Positions 18,334-27,333 of a DNA stretch of 64,000 bases are shown here, piece by piece. Position 1 is the first letter of the stretch. Each line of letters begins with the position of its first letter. This DNA is from Lutibaculum baratangense AMV1 (GTDB taxonomy: Bacteria > Pseudomonadota > Alphaproteobacteria > Rhizobiales > Tepidamorphaceae): contig NZ_AWXZ01000029.1 of assembly GCF_000496075.1 (NCBI RefSeq), positions 124,001-188,000 on the forward strand, written 5' to 3'. A program made the translations under genes and the position numbers. Under the pieces are notes generated by a model. The model searched no databases, had not been told where the DNA came from, and saw nothing but the letters and a program-made list of their open reading frames with translations.

Positions 18334-18415
18334 CCCGGACTAACGGCGGCCCCGGGAGCGATCCCGTGCCGCCCGATCGGACTGCCACCCCTAACTGTTC
18401 AGGAGAATGAGACGC

Positions 18416-19426
18416 ATGAAAACGATCGCAAAGGTCACGGCTCTCGCGCTCGGTCTGGTCTGCGGTCACGGCGCGAGCGCCCAGGACAAGCCCGAGAAGA
18501 TCACGATCGGGTATCTGAACCTGGTCAACGCCCAGCTCGTCACGAAGAATCTCGGCCTGGTCGCCGAGGAGATCCCGGACGTCGAGATCGAGTACATCAA
18601 GGTCGGCGGCGGCGGCGACATGCTGCGGGCGATAGCCGCGGGTCAGGTGGATTTCGGTGGCCTCGGCAACCCGCCCACGGCGATCGGCCTCACGCGCGGC
18701 CTGCCCATCAAGGGCATTCTGGTCCTCAACATGCTGGGCTATGTCGAGGCGATGGCGGTGAGGACCTCGGCGGGTATCGAATCCCTCGCGGATCTCAAGG
18801 GCAAGCGCGTCGCCGCACCCTTCGGCTCGACGACGCATTATCTCCTGCTGAAGGCTCTGGCCGAGGAGGGCATCGATCCCGCCACGATGGAGATCCTCGA
18901 CCTGCCGCCCTCCGACATCGCCGTCGCCTGGGTGCGCGGCGACATCGATGCCGCGTGGTTCTGGGAACCGAACCTCAACAAGGCCGTCCAGAACGGCGGC
19001 GAGATCATGGTCCATTCCGGCGAGATGGCCGAGCGTGGCTATCCCACCTGGGACATCGGCGTGGTGATGGAGGAGTTCGCGGAGACCTATCCCGACCTCG
19101 TCACGAGCTTCATCAAGGCCGAGTGCGCCGGCATCGATTTCTGGCTCGAGAACCCGGAGAAGACGGCGGAGATCATCGCGGAAGAGCTTTCCCTTTCGGT
19201 CGAGGACGCGACCCGCATGATGAACGGCACCGAGATGGTGCCCTGCGACGAACAGCTGACGGCCGAGTATCTCGGCAGTCCCGGCGAGATCGGCGAGTTC
19301 GCCGACACGCTCGTCTCGACGGCGGAGTTCCTCGTCGAGCAGGACCGGCTGCCCAAGCTCCTGACCCGGGAGGAGTTCGCGGCGAAGATCGATCCCTCCT
19401 ATGTCGCGGGCGTGGTCGGCGAGTAG
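18416..19426 (+). CDS. ABC transporter substrate-binding protein, TauA/SsuA-like (second system)
   Basis: The 336-residue protein begins MKTIAKVTALALG with a signal peptide ending near GASAQDKP. The mature protein has KITIGYLNLVNAQLVTKN, GQVDFGGLGNPPTA, LKGKRVAAPFGSTTHYLLL and WVRGDIDAAWFWEP, all typical of TauA-like binding proteins. The ATG at 18416 lies ten bases after AGGAGA and is better placed than one at 18407. It probably binds the substrate of the M20 deacylase encoded first in the operon. Confidence 0.9.
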   Translation: MKTIAKVTALALGLVCGHGASAQDKPEKITIGYLNLVNAQLVTKNLGLVAEEIPDVEIEYIKVGGGGDMLRAIAAGQVDFGGLGNPPTAIGLTRGLPIKGILVLNMLGYVEAMAVRTSAGIESLADLKGKRVAAPFGSTTHYLLLKALAEEGIDPATMEILDLPPSDIAVAWVRGDIDAAWFWEPNLNKAVQNGGEIMVHSGEMAERGYPTWDIGVVMEEFAETYPDLVTSFIKAECAGIDFWLENPEKTAEIIAEELSLSVEDATRMMNGTEMVPCDEQLTAEYLGSPGEIGEFADTLVSTAEFLVEQDRLPKLLTREEFAAKIDPSYVAGVVGE

Positions 19427-19493
19427 GGCGAGATCCCGACCGTCGGGCGCCGGGCAGCCGGGGTGTCACGGTCTGCGCGCACTCGCTGTGCGG

Positions 19494-20855
19494 CTAGACC
19501 GTCGCCATCCTGAAGCCCGGCCGCACCACGTCGCGCGGCACGAGATAGGAGCGGGTCTCGATTCGCGGAACGATGCGGCTGCGCACGCCGCCACCGGCAG
19601 CGGGGCCGCAGCAATAGAGCGCGGTCATCTCCTGCAACGACTGCTCGACCCGCCGCCGCTCGTCGTCGCGCACCGCGAGCCTCACCCGCACATCCTCCAG
19701 CTCGAGAGCGGGCAACGAGGACCGCAGCGCGCCCTCGTCGGAATCGAAGGCGCTCGTCGCCCCGATGATGTCGAGGCGGTGGCGGACGTCGAGCCCGCGC
19801 AGTTCTAGACGTTTCGACAGCGTCTCGATGGCGAGCTTCGCCCGGGCGAGCGCGTTGGGGCCGGCGAAGGAGATCTCGGCCTCGCCGAACCAGTCTCCGG
19901 AGAAGCCGACCGTGGCCTTGAGACTGTCCGGGCGGGTATGCCCCCTGGCGCCACGAACCGCCACCCGGTCCGGCCCCACGTCCTCGATCTCGACACCGGT
20001 GATGTCGAGCGTCACGTCGGGGGTCAGATAGGCGGCAGGGTCGTGGATCTCGTAGAGGATCTGCTCCTTGACCGTGCGGAGATCGACGAGCCCGCCCGTT
20101 CCCTCCGGCTTCGTCACGACGAAGCTGCCGTCCGGCTCGACTTCGGCGATGGGAAACCCGATGGTCTCCGGCGAGGGCACGTCCTTGAAGCCGGGATCGG
20201 CGAAATAGCCGCCGGTGACCTGGCTGCCGCACTCGAGGAGATGCCCGACGAGCGTGCCGGCCGCAATGCGGTCGAGATCGTCCCAGTCCCAGCCGAAATG
20301 GGCGACGAGCGGCCCGAGCGCCAGCGCCGGGTCGGCCACCCGTCCCGTCACGACGATCTCGGCCCCCTCCCGGATCGCCGCCGCGATGGCTTCGGCGCCA
20401 AGATAGGCATTGGCCGAGAGAAGCTGGCCATGCGGGCGCGGCAGGTGGCGGTCGCCCTCCCAGACCTCGTGGCGGTCGGTATCTATCGCATCGCCGATCT
20501 CGTCGCCTTCCACGACCGCAATCCGAGGCCGGCGGAGACCCTGCCGCCGCGCCACGTCCGCGATGAGGCGCGCGGCGGCGTGCGGGTTGGCGCAGCCGAA
20601 ATTGCCGACGACGACGATGCCGTGGTCGAGGCAGGGCCTCAGGATCGGTTCGACGATGTCGGCGAGAAGCGGCTCGTACCCCGCCTCGTCGTTCTGCTGC
20701 CGCGCGAGCTGGCCGAGAGCGAGCGTCCGCTCGCCGATCGTCTCGAAGATGATCGCGCCGCCCTGGCCGTGCGCCGCAATCGCGCTTACCACGGGGCCCG
20801 CCGCATCGACGCGGTCCCCCGAGAACCCGGCCCCGGAGCCGATCCTGTAGGTCAT
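19494..20855 (-). CDS. AtuA-type (DUF1446) protein, N-terminal module encoded alone
   Basis: The 453-residue protein is the main domain of the AtuA/DUF1446 family: MTYRIGSGAGFSGDRVDA, LARQQNDEAGYEP, GIVVVGNFGCANPHAAA, GAEIVVTGRVADPALALGPL and CGSQVTGGYFADPG. AtuA is linked to acyclic terpene catabolism in Pseudomonas, but most family members have unknown chemistry. In AtuA proteins this domain is usually followed by a small ferredoxin-like domain; here that piece is encoded separately on the other strand at 21690. The GntR gene lies 35 bases upstream in the same direction, so the two are probably one operon. Confidence 0.88.
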   Translation of the reverse strand: MTYRIGSGAGFSGDRVDAAGPVVSAIAAHGQGGAIIFETIGERTLALGQLARQQNDEAGYEPLLADIVEPILRPCLDHGIVVVGNFGCANPHAAARLIADVARRQGLRRPRIAVVEGDEIGDAIDTDRHEVWEGDRHLPRPHGQLLSANAYLGAEAIAAAIREGAEIVVTGRVADPALALGPLVAHFGWDWDDLDRIAAGTLVGHLLECGSQVTGGYFADPGFKDVPSPETIGFPIAEVEPDGSFVVTKPEGTGGLVDLRTVKEQILYEIHDPAAYLTPDVTLDITGVEIEDVGPDRVAVRGARGHTRPDSLKATVGFSGDWFGEAEISFAGPNALARAKLAIETLSKRLELRGLDVRHRLDIIGATSAFDSDEGALRSSLPALELEDVRVRLAVRDDERRRVEQSLQEMTALYCCGPAAGGGVRSRIVPRIETRSYLVPRDVVRPGFRMATV

Positions 20856-20890
20856 CGAGAGGTCTCTCCCCTTCTTCCCGCCCATCGCAC

Positions 20891-21595
20891 CTATTCCGCG
20901 GCCAGCGCGTCGGCGGGGCCGTTCGTTCTCAGATAGAAGTCCTTGGGCCACGTGATGTGGTCCCGGCACAGCGTCACGAGGTCGTCGAGGCGGCCCTTCT
21001 CGATCGCCTCGATCATCTGCCAGTGCTCGCGGATCGCCGTCTCGCGAAGGCCCTGGTCCGGGAAGCCCCGCGTCCTGATGGGCTGGGTCATCACCGAGTA
21101 GTGCCGGATGGCGGCGGAAAGCTCCGGGTTCCCGCAGCCGGAATAGAGCGTCTCGTGGAAGGCGTTGTTGAGACGCGACAGCTCCATGAAGCGCCGCTCG
21201 CGAGAGGCGGCTTCGTGCCGCGCCGCGATGTCCTTCAGGCGGGCGACGTAGTCGGCGTCAGCCGGGACCAGGATGCGCGACGCCGCCAGGCTCTCGAGCG
21301 CCGTGCGGATCTCGTAGAGATCCTCCACCTCCTTGCGCGAATAGTCCCGCACGCGCACGCCGCGGTTCGGCTGGCGGACGACGAGCCCCTCGCTCTCGAG
21401 CTCGTCGAGGCCGCGGCGGACCGCGTGGCGGGTCGCCTCGAAGCGGAGAATGAGGTCGTCCTCGACGAGCCGTTCGCGTGGCCGGAGGCGGCCCATGAGG
21501 ATGTCGGCCTGCAGGGCCTCGTGCACCTCCGCCCATCCACGGGGGCGTCGCTTTCCGGAGGCCGGGGCGGCCGGGTTGGGCTCGGGTTCGTCCAT
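20891..21595 (-). CDS. GntR family regulator, FadR/FCD subfamily
   Basis: The 234-residue protein has an N-terminal winged helix (EALQADILMGRLRPRERL, then RFEATRHAVRRGLDELESEG and GVRVRDYS, about 25-85). An all-helical FCD ligand domain follows, with metal-site residues in RLNNAFHETLYSG and EHWQMIEAIEKG. FCD regulators sense small carboxylates and repress catabolic operons. It is co-oriented with the DUF1446 gene and divergent from the small AtuA-domain/TRAP operon, so it probably represses both from the short gap containing a palindrome. Confidence 0.92.
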   Translation of the reverse strand: MDEPEPNPAAPASGKRRPRGWAEVHEALQADILMGRLRPRERLVEDDLILRFEATRHAVRRGLDELESEGLVVRQPNRGVRVRDYSRKEVEDLYEIRTALESLAASRILVPADADYVARLKDIAARHEAASRERRFMELSRLNNAFHETLYSGCGNPELSAAIRHYSVMTQPIRTRGFPDQGLRETAIREHWQMIEAIEKGRLDDLVTLCRDHITWPKDFYLRTNGPADALAAE

Positions 21596-21642
21596 CGGGA
21601 CAATCTAGCGCCAGGACGCGGCGATCTCAATCATCGTTGACT

Positions 21643-21652
21643 TTATCGATAA
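21643..21652. promoter_or_regulatory. Palindrome in the gntR divergent promoter
   Basis: TTATCGATAA is a perfect ten-base palindrome in an AT-rich pocket of the 94-base gap between gntR and the divergent AtuA-domain gene. It lies just after a TTGACT sequence (21637-21642) that could be a -35 box for the rightward operon. A role as the GntR operator is inferred. Confidence 0.4.
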
Positions 21653-21689
21653 TTATGGCGATGAATCCGGCAACGGCAGGGAGACGAGA

Positions 21690-22133
21690 GTGGACAGAGT
21701 GCGGACGGCACCGCCCCCTCGGGTTGCGAAGGATCCCGCGGCGCACGCCGCCGCGGCGGAGAAGACGGTGCGCGTGAGGCTGCACCGGATCGCCCATGGC
21801 CGCTCGGGCGACAAGGGCAACCGTCAGAACATCTCCGTCATCCCCTACAGGCCGGAGGCATGGCCCGTCGTGCTCTCCCAGGTCACCGAAGAGCGCGTTC
21901 TCGACCTCTTCCGACACCGCGGCGCGACCTCCGTCACCCGCTACGAGCTGCCGAAGCTGATGGCGCTCAATTTCGTCGTCGAGGACGCGCTCGAGGGGGG
22001 CGTGAACTCGGCTCTGGCGCTCGACACGCATGGAAAGACCGCCGCCTTCCGCCTCCTCTCGATGGAAGTGGAGGTGCCGGCCGATCTCGTCGACGACTTT
22101 CCAAGACAACCGGAACGGGAGGAACGACAATGA
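21690..22133 (+). CDS. AtuA-like ferredoxin-fold domain protein (split C-terminal module of AtuA)
   Basis: The 147-residue protein has VRLHRIAHGRSGDKGNRQNI, VTRYELPKLMALNFV and DALEGGVNSALALDTHGK, which match the C-terminal ferredoxin-like domain normally fused behind the DUF1446 domain of AtuA. Here it stands alone with its own GTG start and an AGGGAG ribosome site six bases upstream. It presumably pairs with the 453-residue partner encoded at 19494-20855. The stop overlaps the start of the TAXI binding protein by four bases, tying it to transport. Confidence 0.87.
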   Translation: MDRVRTAPPPRVAKDPAAHAAAAEKTVRVRLHRIAHGRSGDKGNRQNISVIPYRPEAWPVVLSQVTEERVLDLFRHRGATSVTRYELPKLMALNFVVEDALEGGVNSALALDTHGKTAAFRLLSMEVEVPADLVDDFPRQPEREERQ

Positions 22134-23101
22134 GACTGGCAACCTTCGCACTCGCGGCTGCGACCGCAGTACTCATCGCCACGCCGGCCGCCGCGCAGAC
22201 GCGGCTGGCGATCGGGACGACGTCGTCCTCGTCGAGCCACTACGGCTACTTCGTCGCCGTGTCCCAGCTGATCAACAAGAACGTGGAGGGCGTCGAGGCG
22301 AACGTGGTCGAGACCGGCGCGACGCTCGACAACCTGCGCCGCCTGCAGCGCAATCAGGTCGATCTCGGCCTCGTCACCACGAACGTCGCCTACGACGTCT
22401 ACAACGGCCGCGGCGAGTTCGAGGGGAACGCGTACAAGCCCCTCACCCTGTGGGTCTACGCCTCGGCGCCGCAGAATGTCGTCGTCCGCGGGGACGCCGG
22501 CATCGAGGGACTGCAGGATCTCGCGGGGAAGCCCTTCAACCCGGGCATCACCGGGTCGGCCACCGAGTCGACGTCGGAAGCCGTCTTCGCGGCGCTCGGC
22601 ATCGAGCCGAAGTGGGCTCGGGGCTCGACCGGCGACATCGTCAACCAGATCAAGGACGACCGCGTCGTCGGCTACGTGAAGAGCGGGTCGGGCAAGCGGC
22701 TCGACGCCTCGAGCGTCGACATCGCCACCCTCACGCCGATCGAGATCGTCGGCCTCAACGACGAGCAGGCGGCGACCGTGAAGGAGGAATTCCCGAACCT
22801 CTCCGTCCTCTCGATCGGCGAGAACGAGGCAGGGAGCGGTTACCCGGCCTACGAGACCTGGGCTTTCGGGGTTGCCGCCGTCGCCAAGCCCGATCTCGAC
22901 GAGGAGGTCGCCTACCAGATCACGAAGGCGATCGTGGAGGACGAAGCGGCCCAGGCCGCGGCCTTCTCCGGCCTCAAGGGCTCCGAGATCCCGGAGATGA
23001 CCATTTCGCTCGCGACCACCCCGCTGCACCCCGGCGCCATCCGCTACTACGAGGAGATCGGTGTCGAGGTGGCCGACGGTCTGCGTCCCGAAGGCATGTG
23101 A
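22130..23101 (+). CDS. TRAP transporter substrate-binding protein, TAXI family
   Basis: The 323-residue protein has a signal peptide ending at PAAAQTRL. A TAXI-type binding domain follows, with LAIGTTSSSSSHYGYFVAVS, QRNQVDLGLVTTNVAYDVYNG, YKPLTLWVYASAPQNVVV and TESTSEAVFAALG. TAXI proteins bind small organic acids in the periplasm and pass them to a fused TRAP membrane protein, here encoded next. The ATG overlaps the previous stop. The neighbours suggest a carboxylate handled by the AtuA-type pair. Confidence 0.9.
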   Translation: MRLATFALAAATAVLIATPAAAQTRLAIGTTSSSSSHYGYFVAVSQLINKNVEGVEANVVETGATLDNLRRLQRNQVDLGLVTTNVAYDVYNGRGEFEGNAYKPLTLWVYASAPQNVVVRGDAGIEGLQDLAGKPFNPGITGSATESTSEAVFAALGIEPKWARGSTGDIVNQIKDDRVVGYVKSGSGKRLDASSVDIATLTPIEIVGLNDEQAATVKEEFPNLSVLSIGENEAGSGYPAYETWAFGVAAVAKPDLDEEVAYQITKAIVEDEAAQAAAFSGLKGSEIPEMTISLATTPLHPGAIRYYEEIGVEVADGLRPEGM

Positions 23102-23166
23102 GACGCGACGGAGCTGCGGTCGGGACGAAGCGGCCCGGCCGTCTCTCCTCGAAGGGGGCACTCGAC

Positions 23167-25068
23167 ATGCGGGAACGCCTGCGACAGGCCGTGGCGCTCG
23201 TCATCGGCGTCTTCATCCTCTACACGGCGTCGATGGGGCCGTTCGACTCGCTGATCCAGCGCTCGATCATGGTCGCGCTGGTGATCACGCTCGGCGTCCT
23301 GTCCTTCCCCTCCCCCTTCGCCTCCCGCCACCCGCTCGTCGCCAACCTCGTCGATGCCGTCTTCTGGGCGGGCTCGATGGCAGCCTGCCTTTTCGTCACG
23401 TTCAGCGCGAACTGGATCCTCACCAGCCTGCCCATGGCTGGGCCGCTTCACATCGGGCTGACGATCGTCCTCGTCGTGACGATCCTGGAGCTCGCCCGCC
23501 GCACGGTCGGGATCGCCTTTCCGATCCTGGTGCTCGTCGGCGTCGCCTATGTCTTCCTCGGCCACCTGATACCCGGCCGCCTCGGCCATCGCGGCTTCGA
23601 CATCTACTTCGTCACCGAGACGGTCTTCCTCTCCGACATCGGCATCTGGGGGTCGCTGACGGGGATCGCCGCGACCATCATCGCCGCCTTCGTCCTGTTC
23701 GGCGCCATGCTTCTGCGGACGGGTGGCGGCGACACCTTCATGGACCTCGCGCTGCTGATCTCCGGCCGCTCGACGGGCGGTGCCGCGAAGATGGCGACCG
23801 TCGCCTCGGCCGCCTTCGGCACCGTCAACGGCAGCGCGGTCGCCAATGTCGCGACGACCGGCACGATGACGATCCCGCTCATGAAGCGGATCGGCTATCC
23901 GGCCCCGCTCGCCTCGGCCGTCGAGGCGGTCGCCTCGACCGGCGGGCAGATCACGCCGCCGATCCTCGGGGCCGCCGCCTTCATCATGTCGGAGATGATT
24001 GGCACGGACTATCTGCGCATCGCGCTCGCGGCGCTGATCCCCGCCCTGCTGTTCTACATAGGCGTCTTCGTCACCATCCACCTGATCGCGCTCAGGAAGA
24101 ACATCGGCTACGTGCCCCCGGAGGACATCCCCTCCGCGAGGACGGCGCTCGCGCCGGTGCGGCTGATCCCCGTCGTCGGCGGCCTCGGCGGCCTCCTCTT
24201 CATGCTCCTGTCGGGCCGCTCCGTGGCGCTCTCGGCAGCGACCGGCATCATCTGCATGGTGGTGCCCTTCGTGATCGGCGATCTCGCGGTGAACCGCAAG
24301 CCGAAGTCGACGGCACGGGCGCTGATCTACGGCCTGGTCGAGGCGGGCACGGGAATCGTCATCATCGCGCTGATGCTTGCCGGCGCCCAGATCCTCGTGT
24401 CGCTCATCAACCTCACCGGCATCGGCGTCACACTGTCCTCGCTGACCGTGGCGGTCGGTGGCAAGAACCTGTTCCTCATAGGCCTCATCGTCGCGCTCGC
24501 CTGCCTCGTCCTCGGCATGGGCATCCCGACGACGGCAGCCTACGTGCTCGTGGCCGCCGTCATGGCGCCGGCGCTGATCTCGGTCGACGTCGAGCCGCTC
24601 GTCGCGCACATGTTCGTCTTCTACTACGCGACGATCTCCGTCATCACGCCGCCGGTCTGCATCGCGGTCTTCGTCGCCGCCTCGATCGCGAAGACAGACT
24701 GGTGGCCGGCCGCGCTCAACGCCGTGCGCCTCGGCGCCGTCACCTATGTCGTCCCCTTCATGTTCCTGTCCTATCCCGGCATGCTCTGGTCGGGCACGCC
24801 ATGGCAGATCGCCGAGGCCGCCCTTTCGGGCACGGTGCTCGTGATGGCGTTCTCGCTCCTCCTCTCCGGCACGCGCATCCGCGGCAGCCGGATCGCCAGC
24901 GCGGCGCTTTACCTGCCGGCGGCCATGCTCGCGATCGTGCCCTCGCACCTCGCGCTCGGGCTTGCATTCGCGATGACGGTGACCGGCATCGTCGTCGGCC
25001 AGCCGTTCCGGCAGCGTCACCCCGGGGAACCGGATGCCGCCGCCGTTCCGCTGGAGCAGGTGCCTTAG
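23167..25068 (+). CDS. TRAP transporter fused permease (4TM/12TM)
   Basis: The 633-residue membrane protein fuses the small DctQ-like and large DctM-like TRAP subunits, as is normal for TAXI systems. The DctM core has GGAAKMATVASAAFGTVNGS, ASTGGQITPPILGAAAFIM and CLVLGMGIPTTAAYVLVAAV; the repeated Gly/Pro-rich loops are the substrate/sodium sites of the family. It imports a carboxylate with sodium ions. The ATG at 23167 follows a GGGGG-rich ribosome site. The last gene of the operon, it ends close to a degenerate sequence at 25.1 kb. Confidence 0.92.
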   Translation: MRERLRQAVALVIGVFILYTASMGPFDSLIQRSIMVALVITLGVLSFPSPFASRHPLVANLVDAVFWAGSMAACLFVTFSANWILTSLPMAGPLHIGLTIVLVVTILELARRTVGIAFPILVLVGVAYVFLGHLIPGRLGHRGFDIYFVTETVFLSDIGIWGSLTGIAATIIAAFVLFGAMLLRTGGGDTFMDLALLISGRSTGGAAKMATVASAAFGTVNGSAVANVATTGTMTIPLMKRIGYPAPLASAVEAVASTGGQITPPILGAAAFIMSEMIGTDYLRIALAALIPALLFYIGVFVTIHLIALRKNIGYVPPEDIPSARTALAPVRLIPVVGGLGGLLFMLLSGRSVALSAATGIICMVVPFVIGDLAVNRKPKSTARALIYGLVEAGTGIVIIALMLAGAQILVSLINLTGIGVTLSSLTVAVGGKNLFLIGLIVALACLVLGMGIPTTAAYVLVAAVMAPALISVDVEPLVAHMFVFYYATISVITPPVCIAVFVAASIAKTDWWPAALNAVRLGAVTYVVPFMFLSYPGMLWSGTPWQIAEAALSGTVLVMAFSLLLSGTRIRGSRIASAALYLPAAMLAIVPSHLALGLAFAMTVTGIVVGQPFRQRHPGEPDAAAVPLEQVP

Positions 25069-25129
25069 CCCTTCCGACGCGGTGCGAAGACGGAGCGGAA
25101 CCGCCGCCTCGCGTGTTCCACGGTGCGAC

Positions 25130-25287
25130 GCCCGGACGTCCAGGTCCTCCGGCCGCCAGGCGCCGGCGGCGACGAGCGTGTCACCCGGCTGCAAGTAGTG
25201 CTGCCGGCTCGGCTCCACGACGACGATCTCGGCGTCCCCCGGTGACCTGGCGCAAATCGAGAGGCCAGAACGGGTGCGGCCGGGCGC
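25130..25287 (-). pseudogene. Possible remnant of a sulfide:quinone-oxidoreductase-like flavoprotein
   Basis: Directly after the LysR stop, in the same frame, about 45 codons read SGLSICARSPGDAEIVVVEP and then SRQHYLQPGDTLVAAGAW. This resembles the segment of sulfide:quinone oxidoreductases that ends HYYQPxWTLVGGG. The glycine-rich FAD start and everything after about 45 residues are missing. It is too short for certainty, and a chance match in high-G+C sequence cannot be excluded. Confidence 0.35.
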
Positions 25288-26184
25288 TCACTCTCCCGCC
25301 CGGAACTCTCCCACCGCGCGCCACACCCGCTCGACGCTCGCCAGCCGGTTCGTTCGCAGGCGCATGGCGGCGATCGTCATCGTGCAGCTCGGCAGGTCGC
25401 CCGACAGGTCCTGAAGGACGCCTGCCCGAAGCTCCGCCGCGACGAGGCTGCGGGGAAGCCAGCCCACCCCCACGCCCGCGCAGACGAGTTCCTTGATCGC
25501 GGGCGTGAGGGCCGTTTCCGCACGGGGGTGCACGAGGAGCTCAAGATCGGGGAAGATCTCCTGGCGGGTGACCTTCCCCAGGAAGACGTCGGCGGGATAG
25601 GCGACGACGGGTATGCCTCCCGCCGTGCGCGCCGCCGCGAGCTCGTCGAGCCGACGGGTCGGGAAGACCGGGAGCAGCGGCTCGGGGCCGAGCTCGATGA
25701 GCTCGACATAGTCGTCCGCTCCGGCGAGGGGCTCCCTGTGCGTCTGGTAGAGCAGAGCGATGTCGGCCTGTCGCGTCACGAGCTGCGCGAAGCACTCCTC
25801 CCGGTTGCCGGAGCGGAGCCGGACGTTGAGGTGCGGCTCGCCGCCGAGGCCGCGCACGAGCGTGGGCGCCACCGACGTCGTGATGGCGTGCTGGCACGAG
25901 ATCACGAGGCTGTTCTGCGTCTCGCGGTCATGCCGCTGCAGGTCGTTGCGAAGATCGCGCAGGCCCGCAGCGAGTTCGTGGATGCGCTCGCGCTGGTCAC
26001 GCAGCGCCGGCTTCGGGCGGGAGGGCTTGCGCGCCCGCTCGATCAGTTCGACGCCCAGATGCGCCTCGATCGCCATGATCCGCCGCGAGAAGGCCGGCTG
26101 CGTCACGCAGCGCCGTTCCGCGGCGGCCGCGAGCGAGCCCGTCTCCAGCACCGCGAGAATATCCTCGAGCCATTCCAGCCGCAT
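25288..26184 (-). CDS. LysR family transcriptional regulator
   Basis: The 298-residue regulator begins MRLEWLEDILAVLETGSLAA with the helix-turn-helix RRCVTQPAFSRRIMAIEAHLG. The effector domain carries NSLVISCQHAITTSVAPTLV, RQADIALLYQTHREPLAG and CAGVGVGWLPRSLVA. It is divergent from the D-cysteine desulfhydrase/cysteate lyase-like gene and is probably its regulator, like CuyR beside cuyA. The ATG at 26184 follows GGGAG nine bases away; an ATG six codons upstream has no ribosome site. Confidence 0.92.
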   Translation of the reverse strand: MRLEWLEDILAVLETGSLAAAAERRCVTQPAFSRRIMAIEAHLGVELIERARKPSRPKPALRDQRERIHELAAGLRDLRNDLQRHDRETQNSLVISCQHAITTSVAPTLVRGLGGEPHLNVRLRSGNREECFAQLVTRQADIALLYQTHREPLAGADDYVELIELGPEPLLPVFPTRRLDELAAARTAGGIPVVAYPADVFLGKVTRQEIFPDLELLVHPRAETALTPAIKELVCAGVGVGWLPRSLVAAELRAGVLQDLSGDLPSCTMTIAAMRLRTNRLASVERVWRAVGEFRAGE

Positions 26185-26222
26185 CACGTCCGCTCCCAAC
26201 ATGCAGGTTTGGCATGATCCCT

Positions 26223-26244
26223 CGGCGCATTTGCATTTGCGCCG
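26223..26244. promoter_or_regulatory. Inverted repeat in the LysR/desulfhydrase divergent gap
   Basis: CGGCGCA (26223-26229), TTTGCATT, then TGCGCCG (26238-26244) give perfect seven-base arms. A smaller repeat, CATGC-N7-GCATG, lies at 26200-26216. Both sit between the LysR gene and the divergent lyase gene and are candidate operator halves. Function is inferred from position only. Confidence 0.45.
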
Positions 26245-26298
26245 CCTCCGGCGATGGGGATGATGGAGGTTCATGCATCTTACAGCCGACGGGTCATC

Positions 26299-27321
26299 AT
26301 GCACATCTCGCGCTTTCCCCGCATCCGCCTCGCCCACCTGCCCACCCCGCTCGAGCGCCTCGACCGCCTGTCGCGCGAGCTTGGCGGGCCCGAGATCTGG
26401 GTCAAGCGCGACGACTGCACCGGCCTGTCGACGGGCGGCAACAAGACGCGCAAGCTCGAGTTCCTGATGGCCGAGGCCGCCGAGCAGGGCGCTGAGATGG
26501 TGATGACGCAAGGGGCGACCCAGTCGAACCACGCGCGCCAGACGGCGGCGGCGGCGGCGAAGCTCGGCATGGCGTGCCACATCCTGCTCGAGGACCGCAC
26601 GGGTTCGAAGGACCAGAACTACAACGAGAACGGCAACGTCTTCCTCGACGGCCTGCACGGCGCGACGGCCGAGAAGCGGGGCCCGGGTCTCGACATGAAC
26701 GCGGAGATGGAGGCGGTGGCCGAGCGCCTGCGGGCCGACGGCAAGCGCGTCTACACGATCCCGGGCGGCGGCTCGAACGCGACCGGCGCCCTCGGCTACG
26801 TCAACTGCGCCTTCGAGCTCCTGAGCCAGGCGAACGACGAGGGCCTCGTGATCGACACGCTCGTTCACGCGACGGGCAGCGCGGGCACGCAGGCCGGGCT
26901 CGTCACCGGGCTGAAGGCGATGAACGCGAACGTGCCGCTCCTCGGCATCGGGGTGCGCGCGCCGCGGCCGAAGCAGGAGGAGAGCGTCTTCGCGCTCGCC
27001 CAGAAGACGGCCGAGAAGCTCGGCTGCCCGGGGGTCGTCACGCGCGAGGACGTCGTCGCGAACACGGACTATGTCGGCGAAGGCTACGGCATTCCCGCAG
27101 AGAGCACGCTCGAGGCGATCGGGATGTTCGCCGAGCTCGAGGGCATCCTCCTCGACCCCGTCTATTCCGGCAAGGGCGCGGCGGGTCTGATCGATCTCGT
27201 CCGCAAGGGCGAGTTCAAGAAGGGGCAGCGCGTCGTGTTCCTGCACACGGGCGGCTCGGCCGCGCTCTTCGGCTACACCTCCTATTTCGAGCGCCGGCCG
27301 GTGCTCGAGACCGCGGCCTGA
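26299..27321 (+). CDS. PLP-dependent D-cysteine desulfhydrase / L-cysteate sulfo-lyase family protein
   Basis: The 340-residue protein belongs to the ACC-deaminase/D-cysteine desulfhydrase fold. It starts [20 protein letters not shown], with the PLP lysine region [38 protein letters not shown], and [15 protein letters not shown] for phosphate binding. Close relatives are D-cysteine desulfhydrase and CuyA, which releases sulfite from L-cysteate. The divergent LysR gene and the downstream racemase fit either a D-amino acid or a cysteate pathway. The start at 26299 suits the family but has only a weak ribosome site. Confidence 0.88.
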   Translation: MHISRFPRIRLAHLPTPLERLDRLSRELGGPEIWVKRDDCTGLSTGGNKTRKLEFLMAEAAEQGAEMVMTQGATQSNHARQTAAAAAKLGMACHILLEDRTGSKDQNYNENGNVFLDGLHGATAEKRGPGLDMNAEMEAVAERLRADGKRVYTIPGGGSNATGALGYVNCAFELLSQANDEGLVIDTLVHATGSAGTQAGLVTGLKAMNANVPLLGIGVRAPRPKQEESVFALAQKTAEKLGCPGVVTREDVVANTDYVGEGYGIPAESTLEAIGMFAELEGILLDPVYSGKGAAGLIDLVRKGEFKKGQRVVFLHTGGSAALFGYTSYFERRPVLETAA

Positions 27322-27333
27322 TTGGGTAGCCTC

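Noticed and set aside
23047-25218. Very long minus-strand open frame opposite the TRAP permease
   Set aside because: Its translation is almost all Arg, Asp, Glu, His and Ala, the complement of a membrane protein, with no domain pattern.
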